Assembly: GCF_027497355.1 (NCBI RefSeq)
Contig: NZ_CP114909.1
Span: forward strand, 6,247,080-6,311,079
Reading direction: 5' to 3'
Length of the DNA stretch: 64,000 nt
Source: Micromonospora sp. WMMA1947
Lineage (GTDB): Bacteria; Actinomycetota; Actinomycetes; Mycobacteriales; Micromonosporaceae
The translations under genes were made by a program, and so were the position numbers. Positions 1 through 8,457 of the stretch are shown here, in pieces (the stretch's first letter is position 1; each line of letters begins with the position of its first letter). Below the pieces are notes generated by a model. That model was given only the letters and a program-made list of their open reading frames with translations. It was not told the origin of the DNA and searched no databases.

Positions 1-461
1 GCGAGGCCGTGCTGCTGCGCGATCTCCATGATCCGGTCCATGGCGGCCGGGTGGCCGTAGAGGTGCACCGGCATGATCGCGACGGTCTTCGGCGTGATCG
101 CCGCGGCGACCGCCTCCGGGTCGATGCAGAAGCTGCCCGGCTCGATGTCCACGAAGACCGGCTCGGCGCCGACCAGCCGGACCGCGTTGCCGCTGGCGGC
201 GAAGGAGAACGACGGGACAATGATCTCGTCGCCCGGGCCGAAGCCGAGCGCCATCAGCGTCAGCTGCAGCGCGGAGGTGCCGGAGTTGACGGCGACGCAG
301 TGCCGGCCGCCGACCAGGTCACCGAACTCCTCCTCGAACGCGGCGACCTCGGGGCCCTGCACGACCCGGCCGCTCCGCAGCACCCGGACGGCCGCCTCGA
401 TCTCGGCTTCGCCGATGATCGGCCGTGCGGGGGGAATGAACTCTGGATGCGGCCCGACCAT
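1..461 (-). CDS. DegT/DnrJ/EryC1/StrS-family sugar aminotransferase (3' end outside window)
   Basis: First 153 codons only. The family makes amino sugars by PLP-dependent transamination of nucleotide-linked keto-sugars, for antibiotics or surface glycans. The N-terminus shows the typical FIPPARPIIGEAEIEA opening (residues 8-23), the GxVVQGPEV segment, and NSGTSAL at 59-65, which binds the cofactor phosphate. The PLP lysine, normally near residue 185, lies beyond the edge. The ATG at 461 follows AGGAGG closely, so the start is firm. It lies beside wall-polymer export and CDP-ribitol genes, so a surface-glycan role is inferred; the exact substrate cannot be told. Confidence 0.9.
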   Translation of the reverse strand, partial: MVGPHPEFIPPARPIIGEAEIEAAVRVLRSGRVVQGPEVAAFEEEFGDLVGGRHCVAVNSGTSALQLTLMALGFGPGDEIIVPSFSFAASGNAVRLVGAEPVFVDIEPGSFCIDPEAVAAAITPKTVAIMPVHLYGHPAAMDRIMEIAQQHGL

Positions 462-612
462 GGGGCTTCCTCCTGTCGACGCGTGGTTCATGAGAGACAT
501 TTCGGGGGATCGTAGCGGTCTGTCGGGAGAAACCGCGTATCGCACGGATTGTCCGACCGGTTGTGACCTTCTGTTCATGATCGACGACGGCCCTCCGGGG
601 GCGGCCCGGGGT

Positions 613-1245
613 TCAGACTTCCACCTCGTCGCGCACAGGCCCCACGCATGCTACCCGCAGGGCGGCGACGATCGCGGCCGCCATCCGGGGCACCTCGGCG
701 GGTTCCAGCGGGGCCCGGGAGATCGCCATCCGCCAGTAGACCGGGCCGACGATCAGGTCGACCGCGGCGCGCCGGTCGGTGTCCGGGGACAGCTCACCGC
801 GCTCGACCGCCCGGCCGATCAGGATCCGGCCCACGGCCTGCTGGTAGTCGTCCAGGGCGGCCTGCAACTTCTCCGCGATCTGCGGGTTGCGCGCCGCTTC
901 GGCCAGCAGATCCGGGATGATCTGCGCGGCCAGCCGGTGACGCAGTGCGCGCGCCATCACGTGCAGCAGAATCTCCAGGTCACCGAGAAGGCTGCCGGTG
1001 TCCAGCAGCGGGATGTTGCGCCCCGCCACCGCCGAGACCATGTCCAGCACCAGGTCGAGCTTGGAACGCCAGCGGCGGTAGATGGCGGTCTTGCTCACAC
1101 CGGCCCGGCGGGCCACCGCCTCGATGGAGAGGCGACCGTAGCCCACCTCGGCCAACTCCTGCATCACGGCGGCGCGGATGGCACTGGTGATCTCCCCGCG
1201 CAGCACCGCCGCGCCGGCCGGAGCACGCCTCTTCTCGGTCGTCAC
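613..1245 (-). CDS. TetR-family transcriptional regulator
   Basis: A 210-residue protein with the N-terminal TetR helix-turn-helix (AGVSKTAIYRRW near residues 45-56) and a C-terminal ligand domain of the TetR_C type. I chose the GTG at 1245. A TACATT hexamer ends 7 bases before it, which looks like a -10 box for a leaderless transcript, and the residues added by the upstream ATG at 1308 do not resemble the family. A CGCAAC-N9-GTTGCG dyad sits just upstream and suggests autoregulation and perhaps control of the divergent ABC exporter. Ligand unknown. Confidence 0.88.
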   Translation of the reverse strand: MTTEKRRAPAGAAVLRGEITSAIRAAVMQELAEVGYGRLSIEAVARRAGVSKTAIYRRWRSKLDLVLDMVSAVAGRNIPLLDTGSLLGDLEILLHVMARALRHRLAAQIIPDLLAEAARNPQIAEKLQAALDDYQQAVGRILIGRAVERGELSPDTDRRAAVDLIVGPVYWRMAISRAPLEPAEVPRMAAAIVAALRVACVGPVRDEVEV

Positions 1246-1259
1246 GTGGAACAATGTAG

Positions 1260-1280
1260 CGCAACGACGGTACGGTTGCG
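1260..1280. promoter_or_regulatory. Candidate TetR operator (CGCAAC-N9-GTTGCG)
   Basis: A perfect 6-bp inverted repeat with a 9-bp spacer lies between tetR and the divergent exporter. It begins 2 bp upstream of the presumed -10 box of tetR (1253-1258), the expected place for an autorepressor site. Binding is inference. Confidence 0.5.
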
Positions 1281-1400
1281 TCCCGACGTTCGGTGGACTA
1301 CCTTCCATGCAGCAGCGAGGCGGCTCCTCCCCGCCCGGCCACGCTGGATCTCTTTCACCGCACTGCTCCCCATCAGCACGAAAGATCGGAGCGCCTGAAC

Positions 1401-2303
1401 ATGGCCAACACCGCGGTGGCCGACCCCGAATCCGGGCTGACCCGGGCCGAACTGGCCCGGCGGTACGGGCTACGGGTGGCCGGGGAACGACCCGCCCTGG
1501 GCGAGTACGCCCGCCGGTTGTGGGCGTACCGGCACTTCATGACCGCGTACTCCCGGGCGAAGGTCGCCTCCTCGCTGAGCAACACCCAGCTCGGCCAGCT
1601 CTGGCAGGTGCTGACACCGCTCACCAACGCGGCCGTCTACTTCCTGATCTTCGGCGTCATCCTGGGCCAGCACCGGAACGTGCCGAACTTCATCGCGTAC
1701 CTGTGCACCGGCGTCTTCATCTTCATCTTCACGCAGACCGCCGCCTCGAACGGCGTCAGCGCGATCACCGGCAACCTGGGCCTGATCCGGGCGCTCCAGT
1801 TCCCCCGGGCGGCGCTGCCGATCACGGTCACGCTGGTGCAGCTCCAGCAGCTGCTCATGTCGATGGTGGTGCTGGCCGGCATCGTGCTCGTCACCGGCGA
1901 GCCGCTCACCTTCCGCTGGGTCCTGATCGTCCCGATGCTGCTGCTCCAGACGATCTTCAACGTCGGGCTGAGCATGGTCATGGCCCGCCTCGGCTCCAAG
2001 GTCACCGACCTCAAGCAGGTCATGCCGTTCGTGATGCGCACCTGGCTGTACGCCTCCGGCGTGCTCTACCCGGTGACGCTCATCCGCGAGCACCTGCCGA
2101 ACTGGGCGGCCAACGTCCTGGAGTGGAACCCACCGCTGGTCTTCATCGAGCTGGCCCGCTACGCGCTGCTCGACTCGCACCAGGCGCACCTGGTGAGCTC
2201 CCCGGCGAAGCTCTGGGCGCTCGGGTTGTTCTGGGCGGTCGTGGCGGGCGTCGGCGGGTTCGTCTACTTCTGGCGCGGAGAGAAGGAGTACGGCCGTGGC
2301 TGA
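1401..2303 (+). CDS. ABC-2 type transporter permease, polysaccharide/teichoic acid export (TagG/Wzm-like)
   Basis: A 300-residue integral membrane protein with about six hydrophobic spans and the amphipathic N-terminal stretch (YRHFMTAYSRAKV) typical of TagG/Wzm permeases. Such permeases pair with a TagH/Wzt ATPase to move lipid-linked polymers across the membrane. The ATG at 1401 has GGAG about 10 bases upstream; an upstream in-frame ATG (1293) adds non-conserved residues. It overlaps the ATPase gene by 8 bases, so the two are translationally coupled. With the CDP-ribitol and phosphotransferase genes downstream, a wall teichoic-acid-like substrate is likely but not proven. Confidence 0.88.
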   Translation: MANTAVADPESGLTRAELARRYGLRVAGERPALGEYARRLWAYRHFMTAYSRAKVASSLSNTQLGQLWQVLTPLTNAAVYFLIFGVILGQHRNVPNFIAYLCTGVFIFIFTQTAASNGVSAITGNLGLIRALQFPRAALPITVTLVQLQQLLMSMVVLAGIVLVTGEPLTFRWVLIVPMLLLQTIFNVGLSMVMARLGSKVTDLKQVMPFVMRTWLYASGVLYPVTLIREHLPNWAANVLEWNPPLVFIELARYALLDSHQAHLVSSPAKLWALGLFWAVVAGVGGFVYFWRGEKEYGRG

Positions 2304-3096
2304 GCAGACCCTGCCGCTGAACGCCGGCCCGGTGACCGACTCGGGTCGCGTCCCCACCGTGGTGGTGGACGACGTGCACGTGATCTACCGGATCCACAAG
2401 GGCGCGACTGGCGGCACCAGCCCGGTCTCCGCGCTCAAGCGGATCGTCTCCCGCACCAAGGCGCCGAACATCCGCGAGGTGCACGCGGTCAAGGGCGTGA
2501 GCTTCACCGCGTACGAGGGTGAGGCGATCGGCCTGATCGGCAGCAACGGCTCCGGCAAGTCCACACTGCTGCGGGCCATCGCCGGGCTGCTCCCGCCGGC
2601 CCGCGGCGCCGTCTACACCCAGGGCCAGCCGTCGCTGCTCGGCGTGAACGCCGCGCTGCTCAACGACCTGTCCGGCGAGCGCAACGTGGTGCTCGGCTGC
2701 CTCGCCATGGGCATGCACCCGGACGAGGTCAAGAAGATCGCCCCGGAGATCATCGAGTTCTCCGGGATCAACGAGCGCGGCGACTTCGCCTCGCTGCCGA
2801 TGCGCACCTACTCCTCCGGCATGGGCGCGCGGCTGCGCTTCGCGATCTCCTCGGCGAAGAAGCACGACGTGCTGCTCATCGACGAGGCGCTGGCCACCGG
2901 CGACCGCAAGTTCCGGGTCCGCAGCGAGCAGCGGGTCCGCGAACTGCGCGACAGCGCCGGCACCGTCTTCCTGGTCAGCCACTCGATCGGCTCGATCCGG
3001 GACACCTGTGAGCGGACCATCTGGCTGGAGAGCGGCGTCCTGAAGATGGACGGCCCCACCAAGGAGGTCTGCGACGCGTACGAGAACCAGAAGTAG
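2296..3096 (+). CDS. ABC transporter ATP-binding protein, polysaccharide/teichoic acid export (TagH/Wzt-like)
   Basis: The 266-residue ATPase partner of the preceding permease. Walker A reads GSNGSGKST, the signature region is YSSGMGARLRF, Walker B is VLLIDEALATGD, and the H-loop is LVSHS. The TagH group typically has the conserved IREVHAVKGVSF entry and a signature without the canonical LSGGQ, as seen here. It lacks the long C-terminal carbohydrate-binding domain of O-antigen Wzt, which fits export of a non-capped polymer. The GTG start overlaps the permease stop. A strong GC hairpin follows the stop. Confidence 0.9.
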   Translation: MAEQTLPLNAGPVTDSGRVPTVVVDDVHVIYRIHKGATGGTSPVSALKRIVSRTKAPNIREVHAVKGVSFTAYEGEAIGLIGSNGSGKSTLLRAIAGLLPPARGAVYTQGQPSLLGVNAALLNDLSGERNVVLGCLAMGMHPDEVKKIAPEIIEFSGINERGDFASLPMRTYSSGMGARLRFAISSAKKHDVLLIDEALATGDRKFRVRSEQRVRELRDSAGTVFLVSHSIGSIRDTCERTIWLESGVLKMDGPTKEVCDAYENQK

Positions 3097-3102
3097 CGCC
3101 CC

Positions 3103-3144
3103 GGAGCGCACCGCACCGGGTTTCCGCCCGGAGCGGTGCGCTCC
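3103..3144 (+). terminator. Hairpin after the ABC exporter
   Basis: An 11-bp outer stem (3103-3113 with 3134-3144) and a 5-bp inner stem around a 6-nt loop, 7 bases after the ATPase stop. No T-tract, as usual in GC-rich actinomycetes. Confidence 0.65.
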
Positions 3145-3201
3145 CGCGTACGCGTTAAGGTTTTCGGACCCATCCCCTTTCACCCAGAGTGAGGTACGGC
3201 A

Positions 3202-4704
3202 ATGACGCAGGACCACACCACCGCACCGGACGCCGCGCCGGCGAGCCCGGCACCCTGGCGCCCCGCGCGTACGGTGGCCGTGATCCTCGCCGGGGGGACC
3301 GGCACGCGCCTGGGGCTGGGCATCCCGAAGCAGCTCCTCAAGATCGCCGGCAAGCCGATCATCGAGCACACCCTGGCCGTCTTCGAGGCCGCACCGGAGA
3401 TCGACGAGATCATCGTGCTGATGGCCACCGGTCACGTGGACGACGCGCGGCGCATCGTCGCCGACGCCGGCTTCCGCAAGGTCACCAAGGTGATCGAGGG
3501 CGGCGAGACCCGCAACGACACCACCCGGATCGCGCTCGACGCGGTCGGCGAGGGCGACGTCAACATCCTCTTCCACGACGCGGTCCGCCCGCTGGTCAGC
3601 GCCCGGATCGTGCGCGAGTGCGTGAACGCGCTCTGGACCTACTCGGCGGTCGACGTGGCCATCCCGTCCGCCGACACGATCATCCAGGTCGACGCGGACG
3701 ACTGCATCACCGACATCCCGGTCCGGTCCCGGCTGCGCCGCGGCCAGACCCCGCAGGCGTTCCGCTCCGGCACCATCCGCGAGGCGTACCGGCGGGCCGA
3801 GGGCGACCCCGACTTCGCCGCCACCGACGACTGCGGCGTGGTGCTGCGCTACCTGCCCGGCACGCCGATCAAGGTGATCGACGGCTCGGACGAGAACATC
3901 AAGGTCACCCACCCGGTCGACGTGCACCTGGCCGACAAGCTGTTCCAGCTCGCCGCCGCCCAGGCGCCCCGCCTGACCGACCACCGCAGCTACGCCGAGG
4001 AGCTGACCGGCCGGACCATCGTGGTCTTCGGGGGCAGCTACGGCATCGGCCACGACCTGGCCGAACTGGCCCGCTCCTACGGCGCCCAGGTCTTCCCGTT
4101 CAGCCGCTCCACCACCGGCACGCACGTCGAGCGCGCCGAGGACGTGGCCGCCGCGCTGAAGACCGCGTTCGAGGCGACCGGCCGGATCGACCACGTGGTG
4201 GTCACCGCCGGCATCCTGGAGAAGGGCGCGCTGGCCGAGATGGACTCGGAGACGATGGACCGTCTCCTGCACGTCAACTTCGTCGGCCCGGTCACCATCG
4301 CGCGCCAGTCGCTGCCGTACCTGCAGCAGACGAAGGGCCAGCTGCTGCTCTACACGTCCAGCTCGTACACCCGGGGCCGGGCCCGCTACGCGCTCTACTC
4401 CGCCACCAAGGCCGCGCTGGTCAACCTCACCCAGGCGCTCGCCGACGAGTGGGCCGAATTCGGGGTACGCGTCAACTGCGTCAACCCGGAGCGCACCGCC
4501 ACCCCGATGCGGACGCGGGCGTTCGGCGAGGAGCCGGAGCACACGCTGCTCTCCTCCGAGGCGGTCGCGCAGGCGTCCCTGGACGTGCTGATCTCCGAGC
4601 TGACCGGCCAGGTGGTCGACGTGCGCCGGTCCCCCGGCGAGCCGGTGGCCGCCGTACCGGCCCAGCCCGGCGCCGACCGGTCCGAGCTGTCCACCGGCGC
4701 CTGA
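3202..4704 (+). CDS. Bifunctional cytidylyltransferase / short-chain reductase (Bcs1-like CDP-ribitol synthase)
   Basis: A 500-residue two-domain enzyme. Residues about 20-255 are an IspD/TarI-type cytidylyltransferase (LAGGTGTRLG near the start, then the IEGGETRNDT and FHDAVRP motifs). Residues about 268-480 are a classical SDR (GGSYGIG nucleotide-binding motif, catalytic YSATK). This order matches Bcs1 of Haemophilus influenzae type a, which reduces ribulose-5-phosphate and makes CDP-ribitol, so CDP-ribitol synthesis is the best call. ATG with GAGG about 8 bases upstream. It lies between the polymer exporter and a CDP-alditol phosphotransferase, which supports a poly(ribitol phosphate)-like product. 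CDP-glycerol or another alditol is not excluded. Confidence 0.82.
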   Translation: MTQDHTTAPDAAPASPAPWRPARTVAVILAGGTGTRLGLGIPKQLLKIAGKPIIEHTLAVFEAAPEIDEIIVLMATGHVDDARRIVADAGFRKVTKVIEGGETRNDTTRIALDAVGEGDVNILFHDAVRPLVSARIVRECVNALWTYSAVDVAIPSADTIIQVDADDCITDIPVRSRLRRGQTPQAFRSGTIREAYRRAEGDPDFAATDDCGVVLRYLPGTPIKVIDGSDENIKVTHPVDVHLADKLFQLAAAQAPRLTDHRSYAEELTGRTIVVFGGSYGIGHDLAELARSYGAQVFPFSRSTTGTHVERAEDVAAALKTAFEATGRIDHVVVTAGILEKGALAEMDSETMDRLLHVNFVGPVTIARQSLPYLQQTKGQLLLYTSSSYTRGRARYALYSATKAALVNLTQALADEWAEFGVRVNCVNPERTATPMRTRAFGEEPEHTLLSSEAVAQASLDVLISELTGQVVDVRRSPGEPVAAVPAQPGADRSELSTGA

Positions 4705-4723
4705 ACCCGACGGGACGTGTCCG

Positions 4724-6400
4724 ATGCGTGGTGACCTGGTCCGCAAGCTGCTCGCCCGGGTACTGACCACCGGGCTGGCGGTGCTGGCCTTCCTCGTCGT
4801 GGCGCTCACCGGGGCCACCGGCTGGGGCCTGGCGCTGGCGGTGGCCGCGCTGGCCGCCACCGCCTGGGAGCGCCGGGTCCGGCCGTCGGCCGACGGTCTC
4901 GCCGAGACGGTGCTCGTCGCCGCCGGCATCCTGGTCGGCTACGCCCGGCGCCTCGACGACGGTTTCGACCCGGCGCTGACCGCCACCGCGCTGGTGCTGC
5001 TCGGCCTGGTGCTGCTGGTCGGCCCGCTGCGGCAGGCCGGCGCGCTGGAGATCCGCGCGGCGAACCTCCCGGTCCGCACGTGGGCACCCGTGGTCGCCGC
5101 CCGGCTGGGCGACGCGCTGCTGGTGCTGCTCGCCGTGGTGGCGCTCGCCGCCGCCCTGACGCTGCCGGCCTGGACGGCGCTGGCCGCCGCGCTGCTGGTC
5201 GGCGCCGGATGCGGGGCGGTCGCGCTCGACCTCGCCCGGCGCCGGTTCCGGCCGCCCGCCGGAGGTGGACCGGTCGGCCGGGCGCTGCGCCACCACCGGC
5301 CCGAGTTCGTGCTGCACTTCTCCGCGCCGCCCGGCTCGGAGTATCAGGTCACCATGTGGCTGCCCTACCTGGAACGGATCGGCCGCCCGTTCCTGGTGGT
5401 GCTGCGCGAGCCGGAGCTCCTGCCCGCGGTGGCCGCCGCCACCCGCGCCCCGGTGGTCCTCTGCCCCACGCTGAAGGCGCTGGACGAGGCGCTGGTGCCC
5501 AGCCTACGGGTCGCCTTCTACGTCAACCACGGCGCGAAGAACGCCCACCTGATCCGGTTCAACCAGCTCACCCACGTGCAGCTGCACCACGGCGACAGCG
5601 ACAAGGCACCGAGCGCCAACCCGGTCTCGGCCATCTTCGACAAGATCTTCGTGGCCGGGCAGGCGGCGATCGACAGGTACGCCCGCGCCGGCGTGGAGAT
5701 CCCCGCCGACAAGTTCGTCGTGGTCGGCCGTCCCCAGGTCGAGGCCATCGAGGTACGCCGGGAGCCGGTCACCCCGTCGGCGCACCCGACGGTCCTCTAC
5801 ACCCCGACCTGGACCGGGCACCACGCCGACGCCAACTACTGCTCGCTGCCGGTGGCCGAGACGCTGATCCGCCGGTTGATCGACAGGGGGGCCACGGTGA
5901 TCCTGCGCGCCCACCCGTACACCGGCAAGAACCCGGCCTCGGCCCGCCAGCTCGCCCGCCTCACCGAACTGCTCGCCGCCGACCGGGCCAGGACCGGCCG
6001 GCCGCACCTGTTCGGCGCCGCCGCGAGCCGCGAGCTGACGCTCACCGAATGCGTCAACCGCGCCGACGCGCTGGTCTCCGACGTCTCCGGGGTCATCTCC
6101 GACTGGCTGTACTCCGGCAAGCCGTACGCGGTCACCGACACCGGCGCCGACGGCGAGCACTTCGTCGAGCGGTTCCCGCTGGCGGCGTCCGGCTACGTGC
6201 TGCGGCGCGACATGTCCAACGTGGACGAGGTGCTCACCGACCTGCTCGACGCCGACCCGAAGGCGGCGCAGCGCTGGGCGGCCCGGACCCGCTACCTGGG
6301 CGACTTCCCCGCCGACGGCTACGCCGAGGCGTTCCTCACCGCCGCCCGCCGCGAGCTGGAACCCGAATGGTCGGTCCCGGCGCCGCGCGCCGTGGTGTAG
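4724..6400 (+). CDS. CDP-glycerol/ribitol glycerophosphotransferase family protein (TagF/TarL-like)
   Basis: A 558-residue protein. About the first 180 residues hold several hydrophobic segments, an unusual membrane extension for this family. The rest is the Glyphos_transf fold, with LYTPTWTGH, the arginine/histidine motif LRAHPY, and DVSGVISDWLYSGKPY near the C-terminus. The family moves alditol-phosphate units from CDP-alditols onto a growing teichoic acid on the cytoplasmic face. It starts 19 bases after the CDP-ribitol synthase gene and is probably cotranscribed with it. Whether it primes or polymerises cannot be told from sequence. Confidence 0.85.
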   Translation: MRGDLVRKLLARVLTTGLAVLAFLVVALTGATGWGLALAVAALAATAWERRVRPSADGLAETVLVAAGILVGYARRLDDGFDPALTATALVLLGLVLLVGPLRQAGALEIRAANLPVRTWAPVVAARLGDALLVLLAVVALAAALTLPAWTALAAALLVGAGCGAVALDLARRRFRPPAGGGPVGRALRHHRPEFVLHFSAPPGSEYQVTMWLPYLERIGRPFLVVLREPELLPAVAAATRAPVVLCPTLKALDEALVPSLRVAFYVNHGAKNAHLIRFNQLTHVQLHHGDSDKAPSANPVSAIFDKIFVAGQAAIDRYARAGVEIPADKFVVVGRPQVEAIEVRREPVTPSAHPTVLYTPTWTGHHADANYCSLPVAETLIRRLIDRGATVILRAHPYTGKNPASARQLARLTELLAADRARTGRPHLFGAAASRELTLTECVNRADALVSDVSGVISDWLYSGKPYAVTDTGADGEHFVERFPLAASGYVLRRDMSNVDEVLTDLLDADPKAAQRWAARTRYLGDFPADGYAEAFLTAARRELEPEWSVPAPRAVV

Positions 6401-6406
6401 GCCCGC

Positions 6407-7153
6407 TCAGAGGTACGGGTCGAGCAGGGCGAGCACCGCGGCCGGGTCCTCGACGTGCGCGTTGTGGCCCAGCCCGGGCAGCGTGGCCACCGGCACACCC
6501 AGTTCCTTGAGCTGCGCGTCGGTCACCATCGGGTCCTGCTCGCCCCGGGCCAGCAGCACCGGCACGTCGGTGGCGGCCAGCAGCGCCGCCAGCCGGGGCT
6601 CCCCGACCGCGAACGCCGCCGGATCCATGGCGAGCCGCCAGCGGCCGTCCTCCCGCCGCAGCCCCGCCTCCACCACGGGATGGTCCGGGGCGAACAGCCC
6701 GGCGAGCCCTGACACCCGCAGGTAGCGGCGAGCCGCCTCGTCGCGGGTGGCGAACCAGGTGACCGGCCGGGCGGCCAGTTCCTGCGACTTCGCCAGCTCG
6801 GCCGGGGACCAGACCGCCTTGATGCCGAGCCCCACCACCGCGTCGACCGGAAGGGCCCGCTGCCGGGCGGCGAGCGCCAGCGCCACCACCCCGCCGAGCG
6901 AGTGCCCGAGCAGCACCAGCCGGTCGGTGGGGCCGAGCCGTACCGGGCCGAGCCCGTCGGCCACGCGTTGGGCGAGGGCCTCGAACGAGTAGCCGGGCAG
7001 CGGCGGCGACCAGCCGTGACCGGCGAGGTCGGGGGCGAGCCAGCGGCCGGGCCAGCGGCGCTCCAGCAGCGGCGCCCAGGGCAGCCACACCTCGCCGGTG
7101 GCACCCATGCCGTGCAGGAGAATCAGGTGCCGCTTCCCCGTCGTATCGCCCAT
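6407..7153 (-). CDS. Alpha/beta hydrolase
   Basis: 248 residues with the alpha/beta-hydrolase layout: LLHGMGATGEVW oxyanion region near the start, nucleophile elbow GHSLGG near residue 93, an acid in LARGEQDPMV, and catalytic His in GLGHNAHVED. I chose the ATG at 7153; an upstream in-frame start at 7183 adds an arginine-rich stretch with no similarity. It converges with the phosphotransferase gene, the stops being 6 bases apart, without a visible terminator. Substrate unknown. Confidence 0.85.
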   Translation of the reverse strand: MGDTTGKRHLILLHGMGATGEVWLPWAPLLERRWPGRWLAPDLAGHGWSPPLPGYSFEALAQRVADGLGPVRLGPTDRLVLLGHSLGGVVALALAARQRALPVDAVVGLGIKAVWSPAELAKSQELAARPVTWFATRDEAARRYLRVSGLAGLFAPDHPVVEAGLRREDGRWRLAMDPAAFAVGEPRLAALLAATDVPVLLARGEQDPMVTDAQLKELGVPVATLPGLGHNAHVEDPAAVLALLDPYL

Positions 7154-7220
7154 TGGCGCAGTCTGCCACCGCCCGCCCCGCACACGCGAGACCGAACCCG
7201 CCGCCTCCGGCCCCCACCAG

Positions 7221-7299
7221 CCCGTCGATCTTGCGGTTTCGGCCCCCGGGATGCCCGGCTCACCCGTTATGCCGGGGCCACAACTGCAAGATCAACGGG
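7221..7299. repeat. GATC-bordered palindromic repeat, CTTGC class
   Basis: A 26-bp left arm (7221-7246) and right arm (7274-7299) are near-perfect reverse complements around GATCTTGC and GGCCCC, with a 27-nt loop. Same architecture as the six elements near 15.1-15.4 kb and 57.9-58.3 kb. It lies between tandem genes. Confidence 0.75.
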
Positions 7300-7344
7300 G
7301 CGAGGTGAGGCGGGCCGGGGTGGGGTGGGGTGGGGTGGGACGGG

Positions 7345-7379
7345 GAAGGCCGGCACCCCGGGGTGGGGTGCCGGCCTTC
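7345..7379 (-). terminator. Terminator of the C39-peptidase gene
   Basis: A perfect 15-bp stem (7345-7359 with 7365-7379) and 5-nt loop, 16 bases past the stop of the minus-strand gene. No T-run. Confidence 0.8.
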
Positions 7380-7395
7380 GGGGCTGCGGGACTGC

Positions 7396-8238
7396 TCAGG
7401 CGGAGTAGCCGCGGCTGGCGATCCAGTGCGCCAGGTCGATCGTGGTGAGCCAGTACGAGGGCAGGGACGGGTCGGCCGAGTCGGCGATCCGTACGGTCCG
7501 GCCGTCGTCCTTGTAGCCGACCACGGCGACGTAGTGGCCGCCCGGGAACGAGTGCCAGCCGCCGTTGGTGTCGGTGGCGGTACCGGCGACGTTCGCGACG
7601 ACCGCGCGGCCGTTGCTGATCGCCTCGACGACGTCGGCCTGGAGCCGGTCCATCTGGGCCGGGGTGGCGGTGCCGGGAATCATGCGGGTCCGGTACGGGT
7701 TGCCCTTGACCTGCTGGTTGAGCACCCGGGTGGTGTCCTCGGCGGAGTTGGTGCCCATCTCGGTGGTGCCGAGCGGGCCGGCGAGCGCGTCCTGGCTGCG
7801 CTCGATGCCGGCGGCGCTGAGCGCGTTGCGCACGGCGGCCGGGCCGCAGTAGAAGTAGTTGATCTGCGCCTGGTAGTCGTAGTCGAGCGACTTGCTCGAC
7901 GGCGGCTTCGGCTTGGCCTTCCGGGTGAGGTCCGGGTCCGCCGCCGCCTTGGCCGACGGGGAGGCGCTCGCCGACGCGCTGGGCGCGGCCGAGGCGCTGG
8001 GCGACGCCGGCGGTACGGCGATGCGGGCCTCGCCGCGGCTGGCGGGCTGCTCGCCGAGGCGGGCGGCGCCGAGATCGGCGACCGCCGCGGTGTTCTCCTG
8101 GACCGGGGCGTCGTCACCGGCGGCGGCGACGGTGCCGGCACCGGCGGCCAGCACGAGCGCGGCGGCCGATCCGGCGATGATCTGGTACGGGCGTTCGGTG
8201 ACGATCCGTCGCAGCTGACGCTTCAGGTGGTGCTTCAC
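7396..8238 (-). CDS. Exported C39-family (papain-like) peptidase under riboswitch control
   Basis: 280 residues. A basic N-terminus and hydrophobic stretch (about 18-40) form a signal peptide or anchor, followed by an Ala/Ser/Pro-rich linker (SASASPSA-type, about 75-100) and a Peptidase_C39_2-type domain. The catalytic Cys is in YFYCGPAAV near residue 131, and the His in GGHYVAVVGY near 230. GTG at 8238 follows GGAGG by 5 bases, a better start than upstream GTGs. A c-di-AMP riboswitch lies in the long 5' leader, so expression should respond to cell-wall or osmotic second-messenger levels, as for other actinobacterial wall-remodelling enzymes. The natural substrate is unknown. Confidence 0.82.
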   Translation of the reverse strand: MKHHLKRQLRRIVTERPYQIIAGSAAALVLAAGAGTVAAAGDDAPVQENTAAVADLGAARLGEQPASRGEARIAVPPASPSASAAPSASASASPSAKAAADPDLTRKAKPKPPSSKSLDYDYQAQINYFYCGPAAVRNALSAAGIERSQDALAGPLGTTEMGTNSAEDTTRVLNQQVKGNPYRTRMIPGTATPAQMDRLQADVVEAISNGRAVVANVAGTATDTNGGWHSFPGGHYVAVVGYKDDGRTVRIADSADPSLPSYWLTTIDLAHWIASRGYSA

Positions 8239-8457
8239 GAAATCCTCCACGGGGCGTGAGCGGCACACGCCGGCCCGGCACGCGGAGGAACTCACACGTG
8301 CTGGCGGGGCCGGATGGCCGGGGGATCCGGGAACGCCCGTGATGCCGGGCGCCCAGGGGGCGGTTGCCGGTCGCGCGTCAGGCGAGCGCGGGCACCGCGG
8401 TGCCGTGGAGGCGGGGGGACGATCGAGGGGTGGGCAAGAGGGGTAACTCCTTCCGTG

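Noticed and set aside
2143..4929. A 928-codon minus-strand open frame
   Set aside because: Opposite the ABC ATPase and CDP-ribitol synthase genes; no domain, no start signal.
7300..7344. GGGGT tandem tract beside the C39 terminator as a G-quadruplex element
   Set aside because: Runs of G with single T spacers could fold as a quadruplex, but such tracts are common in 72-75% GC DNA and nothing ties this one to a function.
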